Part shown: positions 33,411 through 44,199 of the stretch, piece by piece | Layout: every line of letters begins with the position of its first letter | How positions within the stretch are numbered: position 1 is the stretch's first letter | From: Heliocidaris tuberculata | Taxonomy: Eukaryota > Echinodermata > Echinoidea > Camarodonta > Echinometridae | Direction of reading: 5' to 3' | Assembly: GCA_025618425.1 (NCBI GenBank) | Contig: CM046832.1 | Coordinates: 63,752,779 to 63,816,778, forward strand | DNA: 64,000 bases | The notes under the pieces: model-generated | Database searches by the model: none | The model's input: only the letters and a program-made list of their open reading frames with translations | Told to the model about the DNA's origin: nothing | Made by a program: the position numbers and the translations under genes

Positions 33411-34150
33411 TTATGCCTCCGCCCACCGAAGGTGGTGCCGGAGGCATTATGTTTTGGGGTCCGTCCGTTCATCCGTCTGTCCTACTTTCTTGTTAACACG
33501 ATATCTCAAGAACCATTTGAGGTACGAACTTCAAACTTGCTGCTAGTATGTATCACTGTAGGAAGATGGTCTGATTAGATTTTAGGTTATGTAGGTCAGT
33601 GGTCAAAGTTCACGGAGGTCAATACTGAAATTTCAGGTTTTAGCCTCATTAACGCAACATTTCGAACCATTTGAGGTATGAACTTCAAACTGGGTGCTAG
33701 TGTGTATCACCATAGTAACACAAACTGATACCATTTTAGGGGTATTTCAAAGGTCAATGGTCACAGAGGTTGTTTAGATTTTTAGTCTCCTTATAGCAAT
33801 ACCTCTTGAACAATTTTAGCCATTAACTGCAAACTTGATACCAGTATCCATCACCATATTGAGACAAACTGATTAGATTTCTGTTTATTTAGGTGAAAGG
33901 TGAAAGGTCATAGAGGTCAATATGCGTGAAATTAAAGATTTGTTAGTTTTGTTATCACCATATCTTAACTATTTTGTATATATGACAAGGAGGAAATAGA
34001 GTGATTGGACTTTTGGTTTGTTAGGTGAAAGATCAAAGAGGTCAATTAATTAATATGTAATTGTAGGCCCTTATTCTGGTTATCATCACAAATATTTCAA
34101 GAACAGTTTGAGTCATGAACATAACTGAATGGTGGAGACATAGAGGAGAC
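33411..34150 (+). repeat. Diverged tandem family (~130-160 bp period) with a GGAGGCAT head
   Basis: After a hairpin head (ATGCCTCCGCCCACCG / GGTGCCGGAGGCAT) and a TCCGTCCGTTCATCCGTCTG block, about four diverged units follow. Each has ATCTCAAGAACCATTTGAGG-like, GAACTTCAAACT, GTATCACCATA and AGGTCA(A)AGGTCA-like words (for example 33,499, 33,655, 33,790, 33,955). The module is non-coding; its edges are not defined by a target duplication I can see. Confidence 0.55.
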
Positions 34151-34169
34151 GCAGTCGCATTCATCTTGT

Positions 34170-34191
34170 GGGGGGGGGGGGGGGGGGGGGG
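34170..34191. repeat. Poly-G tract
   Basis: A run of about 20 G follows the 33,411-34,150 repeat module. Exact length in the genome is uncertain because such tracts are error-prone in sequencing. Confidence 0.7.
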
Positions 34192-34199
34192 TGGTGATT

Positions 34200-37060
34200 G
34201 GTCCCATTTACATATAGAGTCCCTTTATTGAAGAGTTACAACAACCCATGGTTAAAATGCCATTTTGATTCTAATATCATGCTACATTTCAACAAGCACC
34301 TGTATGTTCTGAATAGAAAGAATTTGAACAGCATTATGATTTTGGGAAGAAAAAAAAAATTGGACATGCATTTCATAACTCTTTCTGTAAAGGGACTCTA
34401 CTTTTTATCCTTGTGTGGATATTTTCAGAGCAACAACATTCCAACTCTAGGTAGTCGTAAACTAAATGAAACTTGTGCATTGTGTGCTACTTGTTTTAGA
34501 AATTATCATGTGTGATAAGATAGTAGTGTGTATGTTAACTGAGTGGAACTATGTAGAAATCTATCTGTATGTTGAAAAGGAAATGTAGATAGTAATTGAT
34601 TTTCCTTGTCTGACTGAATGAAAAATCTGATGTTAAATTTGAAATGTCAAAGTTTTATCCATGTATACAATTTGTATACTTTTTTTTTCATTCACCTTTC
34701 AGGTATTTCCTTTATTAATTTCACAAAATAATGAATACTATAGCATGCTGACAGGATCGGCACCCTCTTATAATGAAGCATATTCAAATAAAAATACAAT
34801 TGTTGTTACAACCCACCTCAAGTGAAAAATATGTAATGTAGAACTTAATCTCAACAAAGTACTACAGTAATATTTTCTGAAGTCTACTCTTAATTGTTGC
34901 TTAATGTATATGTGTTTCTCCCCTTTGTTGTAAAAAAAAAGTCTTCACTTTGGTTTCAGATGTTCCCTTTAGAACTATCTGATAATACAATTATCAATAT
35001 TCAATAACCCAAGTATGTGAAGAGTGTTATAGAAGATGCCAAATAAAATATAACAAATATGTAAGCAACTTATTGAATTCTCTTAGCAAGCCAAAACTTG
35101 AAAAGCATTACAAAACCTTTCAGGTAATATCATATTTAAACCCAAACAAAGATATACAGTGACACACACATTAATTTATTGTTTTGTTATATTTAGAAGC
35201 AGCAAAACTAATGCTTACATAGGCTACGGCTTTGTGTCATGGACTTATGTTTTTCGCTTACAGAAATTAGATAGGTGAACCAATTGAACTGCATGTGAGT
35301 TGAACTGTGTTCTATTGAGAAAAATAGTATGTATGGTGCAATTAATTCATGTTAATATGTCTGAGAATAAACCATGTTATGTCCGAGAATAAAACATGAG
35401 AGAAAAATTGCCTTGTGGTATTTTGATGTATTTTCAGTCCTCATTTCCTTATTTCTGAAGGGACTTTTGAAGCTATCATTATGATATGTTTATAATCAAA
35501 GGGGGCATCAGATTAAAAAAAGGGGGAAATTACATCGGGAGAGGCATTTTTGTCACAAGAGGGGCAGGCGACAAACATCATCTAATAAAGCTGTATTTGG
35601 CTTAGTTTTTCTTAGCGGAGAACTGTGGTAATGGAATAAAGCACACAATTTTACGTTGGGAGGGGCACTTTTCTTAATCGTTGGAAAGGTGGTGGGGGCA
35701 CTTTATGGAAATTTGTGAATTAAAATCAAGGATGTATAATTACATTGACAGATAAAACTAAACAGGGCGGTAACGTCATTTGAGCATTATCTACAATAAA
35801 GGGCATAAAAGCGACATAAACTATAACTTCAATCTGAATTTGTGAATTCACAATTCTTTTCTAGCATCCAGTACGTCGACTAGCCAGAATTATAATTTTT
35901 TTTAAATGTTAAAATCATTCATAAATTTGCACATTCCCAGAAAATACAAGCATTACAAATTTCCCTGTACAGTTTCTTACTCAAAATGATTGGGCTCGAG
36001 TTTCATGTCACAAGCTTCTCCGTCCCATTTCCAATGTTCCCAAATGTTTTATAGGAATTCAGAAGGTGATTTTGAAAGCACATACATGTATAGATAAAGT
36101 GTTAGGGTTTTGCAGCAGTTATCTCCTTGACAACAAATCAGAAATAGCCATACTTGTAGGATACTATAGGTACACTTGATTTCAGTTGGTTCAACCATTT
36201 GCAGAAGTTTCCCTCTGTAACGATTTTCTATCAAAATAAAGATTCGGACAGATCATACTTCATATTCAAAATAATAGGACAACGCACATTTTTCGATTAA
36301 AAGAATCGGCCTTGAATAGGGGTCACAGTCAGGCTCGCCCTACATCACTTACCGAAAAGAACCATCCTTCAGGGGCGGAAAAAAAGAGGGAAAAAAGCCT
36401 TAAAATGTGCTACGAGTCGTTATCTTTCTTGCTAGAACGTCAAAGCTTTTCCGCCTTGCACGGGAGAGGGAAAACTCCCCCTCCCTGCCCCCCCCCCCCC
36501 CGAGCACTCTTCGCGCGCTCATTAGTACGCAGCCGTCCAGTAATTATAATGTACATTTATCCCTGCATTTATCTAACTAATGTCATATTTTTTCTTTAAC
36601 CCCGGAAGTGCGTGTACGAAAAAACACCCAAAAAATGTATATCTTTTAACAAAGTAAACAACCTTTTCGCTGAATCTTTCCATAATTTTCCCAGTAAAAT
36701 ATTTCTGCGCACTCTTTACTTTTTACGGTTAGATTGAAAGGAAATATAAAAGATCAGTCTTTACTATTCTTGATATACTGCATAGACGGGGAATGTGTTC
36801 ACTGTCGTCTTACTCCAAGAGATGACTTTCTTGTTAACCTTCTACTCATCAGAATATCAGAAACTCACAAAAGTACACACAAGAGGGTTTAAATATTTTT
36901 GTTTGTTTGGTTGTTTTTTTTTTGGGTGGGTTATTGATTGATTTATGATGTTATATATGGCTGTTCGTTGTAGCCTATGACACATGATCGTACAATAATT
37001 GCTCCGCGTCAATCTCGTATACTAAAAAAAATTCTAAACTTCAACCCTTGACCGAACACC
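34200..37060. other. Gene-free intergenic stretch
   Basis: I see no supported gene. The sequence is A+T-rich with GGGGGCATCAGATTAAAA / GGGAGAGGCA words around 35,500-35,700 and a C-rich degraded repeat at 36,470-36,540. Confidence 0.45.
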
Positions 37061-37066
37061 ATACCT

Positions 37067-37096
37067 AACCCTAACCCTATAACCCTAACCCTATAA
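37067..37096. repeat. Interstitial telomere-like CCCTAA motifs
   Basis: Five CCTAA units (CCTAACCCTAACCCTATAA and a second set) lie in 30 bp. A shorter TAACCCTAACCC occurs near 24,742. TTAGGG is the telomeric repeat of most deuterostomes. Confidence 0.6.
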
Positions 37097-37128
37097 ACAT
37101 GACCTAAAACGCAATTCCAACCTATATG

Positions 37129-37577
37129 CAGGGGCGGATCCAGGATTTCGTACAAGGGGGGGGGGGGCACACAAATGCAGGATTGTCAACTTTGGGAAAC
37201 TGCTTGGAGGGAGACCCATATTTTTTTGGTCTCGCCAGCCCTCCAAAGGTCGCTCAGTGGGGGGGGGGGGGGTTAGGTTATGGGGTCCAGTTCCCCTCCA
37301 TAATTCTCTGACAAGCAAAAAAAAAAATTTGGCGACCAAAAAAAAAAATTTCGCCAGCCCTCCAAAAGTCGCTCAGTGGGGGGGGGGGGGGGGTTATGGG
37401 GTCCAGTTCCCCTCCATAATTCTCTGACAAGCAAAAAAAAAAAAAAAAAAAAAAAAAGGGTTTTCTGGTCGAAAAGGGGGGGCACAATCGCAAATAGGGG
37501 AGGCACAATTCATTGTTTTCCCCCAAAAGGGAGGGGGGCACGGGCCGGATTGCCCCCCCCCCCTAAATCCGCCACTG
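37129..37577 (-). mobile_element. hAT-like MITE with 8-bp target duplication CCTATATG
   Basis: This 449-bp element begins CAGGGGCGGATCCAGG and ends AATCCGCCACTG. CCTATATG flanks it exactly (37,121-37,128 and 37,578-37,585). It is the inverse of the 20,441 and 43,540 copies. An internal block (CGCTCAGTGGGGG ... GACAAGC plus poly-A) is duplicated in tandem at 37,250-37,450. Confidence 0.88.
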
Positions 37578-37585
37578 CCTATATG

Positions 37586-37848
37586 GCCCGTATTTTGAAC
37601 TCCGGTTTAACTTAAACTCCACGAGTCTATAAGTTAGACCATGCAGAGTTTAATTAAAACTGACTTAAACTGCAAGTCCAGTCTAAATTTCTGTACAAAG
37701 TTAAACCGATTAGACTGGAGTTTAAGTAAAACCGGAATTCATAATAATGTGATTTTCTAAAAACCCCGGTTTAAAGGGCAGGTTTAGACTGGGTTAAACC
37801 ACACTCAGACCGCGGTTTAAGTTAAAACGGAATTCAGAATACGGGCCT
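37586..37848. mobile_element. MITE with GGCCCGTATT ends
   Basis: The ends GGCCCGTATTTTGAACTCC and its inverse (GAATTCAGAATACGGGCC) enclose 263 bp rich in TTAAACT words. GGCCCGTATTCTGAA-type ends with 3-bp duplications are known from Harbinger-like MITEs. Here the flanking triplets are TAT/TTT and so not identical. It abuts the target duplication of the preceding element. Confidence 0.6.
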
Positions 37849-38292
37849 TTTATCTTTGACGAAATAAAGCCAGGAGAATGTACATGTCGCATGATAATTG
37901 TGTCGGAGCACCAAGGACAGTGCATCGACTTGGTTATGGGCATAGGCACTTTTTTTGCGAGGGGACTTACGGCCTTTTGCCCGCCTATCATTTTCCAGTT
38001 TCAAACTTTTGCGCGATTGCAGAAATTACTTAATCTGGCACCTCACTGCCCGAATATAAAGTGCAGGTGGTTTTGTTGTTTTAAGTATTCTTTTATTCAC
38101 TTCTTTTAAGTGAAATCAACAGTCTATACAAAAATAGAAAAATTACAATCATGAATAAGGATAAACAGAAACTTTTACAATTTACAAGTAAATCATGCAC
38201 GTATCTGTTAGAAATCTATACATTCAAGGAAGTTGTTGAACCAAATAAAAATATGAGTGAAAAAATTTGATTATACCACAAGACACAAAGGG

Positions 38293-38575
38293 TAGCGGAG
38301 GATCCAGAATTATCGGGGCAGGGCGGGGACCAGAAGTCTAAAAAAAAAAATTGACAAAAAGGGGGGGGGGGGGTCATCAGATACTTGCAGCACCTTTGCC
38401 TCCCCCCCCCCCCCCCCCGTTCTCTCTGACAACGTGGACAAGCAAAGAAAAAAAATATCACATTTTCTGGTCACTTCGGGCACAAATGGGGGGGCACATT
38501 TTCTTTTTGTATACTTTCTGTTTTATATATGTGTGTGAATTAACATAGGCCCTATTTACCCCCTGGATCCACCAC
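38293..38575. mobile_element. Degraded hAT-like MITE
   Basis: TAGCGGAGGATCCAG at the left and CCTGGATCCACCACC at the right resemble the CAGTGGCGGATCCAGG family ends. C and G homopolymers and GACAAGC lie between them. Ends are mutated and no target duplication is visible. Confidence 0.4.
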
Positions 38576-38667
38576 CGAGGGATCCAGTAAAATCGTTCGG
38601 GCGGAGACTCAAAATTGAATACGCCCAACAAACTTATCTTTCACTTTTCCTTACCGACAAAGGTATA

Positions 38668-38895
38668 ATGTCCTCATCTTATTTTTCAGTGATGGTTCTG
38701 CTTTTGTTGTTGTTGTTAGGTACTTACTCAATCCACGGGGATGAAGATGCGCATTGCACCACTACCAGTCTTGAAGTAATCGAGAAAGCCATGAAAGTGG
38801 CCGCAGAGAAACCCACATTTGATGCAGACGCTCCGCTCGTTTTCAAAGCACTGACGAGGGAAATGACCAATCCAAAACCTAGCGTCGTGGACTAG
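38668..38895 (+). CDS. Small putative secreted protein (75 residues)
   Basis: A complete ATG-to-TAG ORF. Residues about 5-20 form a hydrophobic core with a run of Leu codons, followed by GTYSIHGDEDAHC, a plausible signal-peptide cleavage region. The mature part of about 50 residues is charged and helix-prone (LEVIEKAMKVAAEK), has one Cys, and shows no family I recognise. It may be a single-exon gene or a first exon: GTACTTAC within the ORF (38,720) and a 3' splice-like TTTTTCAG at 38,682-38,689 leave alternatives open. Codon use looks protein-like, unlike the surrounding repeats. No AATAAA follows closely. Confidence 0.4.
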   Translation: MSSSYFSVMVLLLLLLLGTYSIHGDEDAHCTTTSLEVIEKAMKVAAEKPTFDADAPLVFKALTREMTNPKPSVVD

Positions 38896-40438
38896 ATGTT
38901 ATGGTGGGTGGGGCATGATGGCAAACTTGGATATATGAATATTTTTCAGTCTTTTCCTCTGTATTACTTTGCATCAATATATTTATGATGACTTTAAAAA
39001 AAATGAAATATTTGGTCAAATCAAACAAAACATCGTTATTTGTTTATGTGTCTGTGTTTTTTTGTTTTTTGTTTTTTTCTGAGGGTGTAATTGAACATTT
39101 TTTTATCCAGTTTTGATAGTGACCTGAATATAGTTAATGCATGTAAGCTAAGTTAAATGGCATAATGAGCAACAGAACCAAAGTGCCTCTTGTAATGATT
39201 GGATTGTGTTTGTATTGTGGAATTTTACGAAAATTAACAGTCGTTAATTTGGATTTAAAAGGAGTCATACATTACAGACACACGCACACAAAGTTTGTTT
39301 GTTTGTTTTTTTGGTTATGTATGGATTCTACTATTTGTTACCTTGTGTGTTAGGCGAATGGGGGAGTTGAATGTCTGCAACTACATCACAGTGACATTAC
39401 CTATTTGACCAATTTGAAATTCCCATATATACATGTGTAGTAATTGCAACTTTCAAAAATTCATAACTTTCTGATTGCTTGTCCGATTTTGTTCAAACTT
39501 TCACCAATCTGCTCCTATGATTTTCTTCTTTCTTTCAGAAGGTTGTAGTGCCATTTTTTTTCTTTTTCTCTACATCCAGAGAATTCTGGGCAGCAAAGCT
39601 TGGTTTAGGGGCACTTTGGTGTTTTCAGGGTCGTGTTACAACCCCTTCCCGATGGGAATTTTTGTCAGTTTTTATATTTTTGTAATGTACATCCATACCT
39701 CTTCCTTCTGACAAAATTTGGTCCATGGGCCCAATTTTAAGGGGCCGTGTGACAACCCATCCCGATTGCAAATTTGTCAGTTTTTGTGTTTTGGCAATGC
39801 ATAGTCATACACTTTGCTTCTGACAAAGTTTGGTGCATAAATTATGTTGGATGGGTTGAAATTTACCTTTGGGGCCCTTTTTTTTTTTTTTTTTTTTTTG
39901 GGAGGGGGGAGGGGGGGGGGCTCTCGGGCCAAACCCGGCGGCTTCGTTCGGGCTGGCAAGCATTTTTTGTGAATGACAGGGATGGTTTAAGTAACTTTGA
40001 GGTGTCAAGTCTTATATGTAAAATGGGGTGAATATTTCGGGACAAGCTCCCAGACTATGTCTTTACAAAAAGACCAACGACATTGTGTTACCGTCATTTA
40101 TTGTAATAATCACACAAAAAGTGAAACAATAAACTGTCTTTTTAAAAAAAATCATTGCTTATAATTCAAAGGAGTAAGAAACTTGCAGGCTATGGAAATA
40201 TTGGATACACACAGTAGATCTACACGACTAAGGATAATTGCTATAACGCAAAAGCAGATACTGAAAACGAACATGTTCACATAGAACTTTACATTTCATT
40301 TTCACACTGAATTTTTGAAAATAGACATTTCACCAAGACTGCATGCTCTATACCTTTATACTCAGAATGGTAAAAAGCTGGCGATCAAATTATTGATTCA
40401 TAATATGAAAAATTCATAAACCAAAATTAATTCAATAA
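38896..40438. other. Gene-free stretch with MITE half-copies and poly-T/G
   Basis: It contains a half-copy of the foldback MITE family (39,445-39,540: AAATTCATAACTTTCTGATT, then TTTCACCAATCTG) and a poly-T then G-rich tract at 39,878-39,920. No gene is supported. Confidence 0.45.
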
Positions 40439-40960
40439 AGGCAAAATCCACCTGATAACAAGTTGGTTTTAAAAGAAGCAAAAAAATTAAAGAAATAGAT
40501 TAGTGAAGGTTGAGCAAAATCCGGTAACAAATAAGAAAGTTATGAATTTTTGAAGTTGTAATCAATCAAACACAAATTGGCGAATCCGTGACGTATCTTG
40601 CGAGTTCCTCTCCCATTTGCTCAATACAGAAATGTTCATAAATTTACATTTTCCTAGTTTCTGTTGAAGGAATGAATTTGTTTCATACAGGTTTGTGTAA
40701 AAACATGAACAATGATTATATCTACGGTGCATGTATGTTTGAATATTTTCTTTAGAGAATGGAAATTAATGGTTTTGGGGGTATAAAGGGCAAATGGGAG
40801 AGGAGTTCGCAAGATACGCCACGGAGTTTGATTGATTACAACTTCAAAAATTTATAACTTTCTTATTTCTGATCAGATTTCGCTCAAACTTTCACTGATC
40901 TGTTTCTTTAATTTTTCTGCTTCTTCTAAATTCAACTTGTAATCAGGGTGGATTTTCCCT
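40439..40960. mobile_element. Foldback MITE (AGGCAAAATCCACC ends)
   Basis: This 522-bp element begins AGGCAAAATCCACCTGATAA and ends with the inverse (CAGGGTGGATTTTCCCT). It is flanked by ATAA on the left and TTAA on the right, probably a mutated TTAA duplication. The arms of about 170 bp include AATAAGAAAGTTATGAATTT, GTTGTAATCAATCAAAC and TTGCGAGTTCCTCTCCCATT. It is related in design to 31,777-32,384 and 42,880-43,512. Confidence 0.75.
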
Positions 40961-41005
40961 TTAAGAACGTTGCTATAGGGAATGTGACATACCCATTCAA
41001 TATTT

Positions 41006-41414
41006 TTGTTGGCAAAAATGATAATTATTAGAGCATCGATGGCAAATCAGCTAAGAAAAGTCCGATATATCGGCAATTCAATCGAAACTGCTGAAAGTCA
41101 AGAGACAAGTACTGCATGCCACCTTTTGTATTGTAAAGAAGACAGTCACATAAATACTTTGGTTCTTTTTCCACGTTCAACAAACTGTTTATCCGAAATA
41201 GAAGACAAAGAATGGGAGAGATCGGCAACAATAAGAGAAACTCATATGAAAGAGGGAGGGAGGGGGAAGAGAAAGAAAGAGTGAGAGTGAGAAAGAGGAA
41301 ATGGGGAGCGACGTGGAACGATGTATTCTAAGAAATCATCCATGCCTGCTACAGTTCATATTCAGCACATCGACAAGATTATACTTTACTCTCAAAATAA
41401 TTAATGTACTTACA
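41006..41414. other. Purine-rich unique sequence
   Basis: An open frame of 92 codons starts at 41,006, but its C-terminal part is only GA-rich low complexity and there is no family match I recognise. I do not support a gene. Confidence 0.35.
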
Positions 41415-41418
41415 TACC

Positions 41419-41552
41419 GAGAGAGAGAGAGAGAGAGAGACTCGGAAATACAGGGGGAAAGAGAAAGAAAAATAGAGAAAAAAACAGAGAGCGAGACAGA
41501 GGGAGGGAGAACTTGTGAGTGTGTGTGTGTATGTGTGTGCGTGCGCGTGCGC

Positions 41553-41591
<39 letters not shown>
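41419..41591. repeat. (GA)n and (GT)n microsatellites
   Basis: A GA/GAGA-rich run (41,419-41,510) is followed by a GT/GC alternating run (41,517-41,591) containing GCGTGCGCGTGCGCGTGC, a sequence type prone to Z-DNA. Overlapping ORFs encode only dipeptide repeats. Confidence 0.85.
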
Positions 41592-41593
<2 letters not shown>

Positions 41594-42879
41594 CTTTTTG
41601 ACCCCGATATTATACACTTTAGATGGTAAATTATTGTAAATAGTAATCTGTATTGTAATGACAGACTGTATCAATTTGGCTTTTTATCATCTATCTTACG
41701 CTCTTTCTGAAATTCAAGTATATACCATCACATATTTAGAAAGTGTCAATATGTTTTAAAAATCATGGCAAGAAATAGGGGAGCAAAATGAAATTGATGC
41801 AATTAAATAATTTGAAATGGGAGGGATTTTTAGTTGGGTTAGAATGAAAAATCAGAAAAACATATTTACATTAATCACATAATTATACTCAAGAAATATG
41901 ATACATAAAGGCATAAGGAACGCCTCCAAGAAAGAAAGAAATCTATAATGCACTTTAAGAAAGTAAAGATAATGAACGGAACTTTAAGAGCAATAGCTCG
42001 AAATACATGTAAGTTAATTCTACATCCTTTAATTAATCCTTTATTAATACGGGTGTGGGTGTGTTTAAAAAGTGTAATTACTCTATAATTTTTGTTTTTT
42101 GCAATGCCGTATGTTGTTCAAAGAAACAAACTATGGTATTCAATTTAAACGTCAACAGTTTCAACTTGAGCAAATAAATATAAATTTTATGTGAGATAGG
42201 GTACTTTTGACAGAGTATCATATTGGCTAACAGGCTGTCACGTGACACTCAATAACTTGTTATGTGTGCCCGTGCGTTTGTGAAGATGTTGCTGATACTA
42301 GTCAAACTTGACTGATTGCCATTTAATACTAGTCATCAATAACAATATTACAACTTTTTCCTCGTTTTTTTTTTCAATAAAGGATAACAGACATGATAGA
42401 TATCAACTATGACTTTACAAGCCAACCGGCATAACCGGAATTCGATTTTCATCAAAATTTTCCTGATTACTCATTATCTAAATATTCAGTCCATAGTGAT
42501 CTATAAAGTTTATGAAATTCAACCCATGGCTGCAATTGATAAAAATCAGTGAAGATATGATTTCTCCAATCTTGCCAAAAGTGAAAATTAGCGCTTAGCA
42601 ATTAAGCTAGACCTTTTTCAATCATCATCGATCTTATTGACCATATTAATCACCTCATTCGAGCATCAAAGGTGGTCTATTTGTAATTGATATATAGCTT
42701 GGTGTATTTCGATGACAAAAGTAAATTCTCTCAATAACAAAGTGTGACTTTTTAAACTGGAAAGTTCATATTCGAGTTGTCAGCCCCCCCCCCCCCCATG
42801 GCGAATCGTACTCAGACGGCCATATATATGTCAATGTATAATTATTCGCTTTAGTATCACTTGCAAGAATCAAATCCAG
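41592..42879. other. Gene-free A+T-rich stretch
   Basis: No gene or clear repeat is seen, apart from a poly-C run at 42,783-42,797. Confidence 0.4.
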
Positions 42880-43512
42880 TCAGACACGTTTGTAATAATT
42901 TGATTTGTGTGAAAGCAGAAAAAAACAAACAGAGAGAGAGCAGATTGGTGAAAGTCTGAACGAAATCGGACAAGCAACAAGAAAGTTATGATTTCTATAA
43001 AAGTTGTAATCAATATACATATGGGAATTTCAAATCGGCCGTATCGTTAAAGTCACTGTGATGTAGCGGCTGTGAACTTTTCCATTCGCTCCAACACACA
43101 AAATGACTAAAATGTCAATTTTTCAAATTTTCTATCTCAGTAGGATTTTTTTCTTTTTGGAGGACCTATAGCAATATGCTATATCTACAATATTTTGATT
43201 AATTTCTCGATGGAAAAGTCGCTCAAGAGAAAACCGAAATTTAATATTTTAGTGTACTACGGACAAATGGGAGTGGTTGACCGTGAATACGTCACAATCA
43301 CTGATCTCTACGGAAATTTTCCATAGAGATCAGTGGTCACAATCGATTCACCAAATTGCCCATTTGAGATTCTCATAGATGTCGTGATCTCATTTTCAAA
43401 CATTCATAACTTTCTTATTCTTTGTCCGATTTCTTTCAAACTTTCACCATCCTGTTTCTCTTATTTTTCTCCCTTCACACAAATCAGCTTTTAACAAAGG
43501 TATGATTGCCCT
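42880..43512. mobile_element. Foldback MITE related to 40,439-40,960
   Basis: The right arm ends GGTATGATTGCCCT followed by TTAA. The left arm, weaker at its tip, shares TGATTTGTGTGAA and GATTGGTGAAAGTCTGAACG with the inverse of the right arm. Family words (CAAGAAAGTTATGA, GTTGTAATCAAT) recur. A 37-bp palindrome is inserted at 43,299. Confidence 0.6.
43299..43335. mobile_element. Ultra-short 37-bp palindromic insertion, copy B
   Basis: It begins CACTGATCTCTACGG and ends CCATAGAGATCAGTG, the same length as the 17,629 copy. A perfect 8-bp duplication GTCACAAT lies at 43,291-43,298 and 43,336-43,343. It is nested in a foldback MITE, so it inserted after that element. Confidence 0.82.
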
Positions 43513-43539
43513 TTAAGATACTGGTATGATTCTAAAGGT

Positions 43540-43874
43540 CAGTGGCGGATCCAGGGGGGGGGGCAATCCCGGCCCGTGCCCCCCCCCCCTTTTGAGGGAA
43601 AACAATGCAATGTGCCCCCCCTATTTGCGATTGTGCCCCCCCCCCTTTTCGACCAGAAAACCTTTTTTTTTTTTTTTTTTTTTTTTTTTGCTTGTCAGAG
43701 AATTATTAAGGGGAACTGGACCCCATAACCCCCCCCCCCCCCCACTGAGCGACTTTTGGAGGCCTGGCGAGAGACCAAAAAAATATGGGTCTCCCTCCAA
43801 GCAGTTTCCCAAAGTTGACAATCCTGCATTTGTGTGCCCCCCCCCCCTTATACGAAATCCTGGATCCGCCCCTG
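43540..43874 (+). mobile_element. hAT-like MITE with 8-bp target duplication CTAAAGGT
   Basis: This 335-bp element starts CAGTGGCGGATCCAGG and ends CCTGGATCCGCCCCTG. CTAAAGGT flanks it exactly (43,532-43,539 and 43,875-43,882). It carries several C-runs and a T-run of about 29. It sits inside the last open frame of the minus-strand propeller gene (exon at 43,883-44,109). Confidence 0.88.
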
Positions 43875-43882
43875 CTAAAGGT

Positions 43883-44109
43883 GACAAGCTTTCCAGGGAT
43901 TAGACTTATTTGACCGTGATCTGTGGAGCCATTCATAGATTTGGTGAGGATGACTCCATCGTCTGGTTGGTACCAATAAAGGATACCACTGTAGACGCCG
44001 ATGCAGCCTACAGGCTTTTCCATGTGGACATATCGGGTTGTATACCTCTTTGAATCTGTAGAGTCTACCGACTGAATGAAGTCATTCGAGCTGTGGTAGT
44101 ACAACATAC
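43883..44109 (-). CDS. Propeller-like gene, most downstream visible exon
   Basis: The acceptor is TTATTCCCCTGCAG (minus strand), entry phase 1, which completes the Gly split from the exon at 46,074-46,201. It encodes GMLYYHSSNDFIQSVDSTDS, then VGCIGVYSGILYWYQPDDG and LTKSMNGS. GILYW...I..KSMNGS is the layout of LDL-receptor class B (YWTD) repeats in extracellular beta-propellers. The 3' limit is unclear: a weak donor (CACG|GTCAAA) is at 43,915/43,914. Otherwise the frame runs into the MITE; before that insertion it would have reached TAA at 43,513-43,515, so this could be the terminal exon. Confidence 0.6.
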
Positions 44110-44199
44110 CTGCAGGGGAATAAGATAAACAAGAATAACACAAGGATGTACATATTAATAGGATCCTGAGGAAGGAGGTCCACAGACAAAGCAAGGCTA

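Noticed and set aside
33411..34150. CRISPR-like array
   Set aside because: Units are diverged, without alternating unique spacers, and the sequence is a eukaryotic genome.
41301..41674. 112-codon ORFs on both strands rich in Val/Cys or Thr/His
   Set aside because: These are produced by the GA and GT microsatellites.
43526..43903. 125-codon ORF rich in Pro on the plus strand
   Set aside because: It lies almost entirely in the hAT-like MITE at 43,540-43,874; similar Pro/Gly ORFs occur in every C-run-containing copy.
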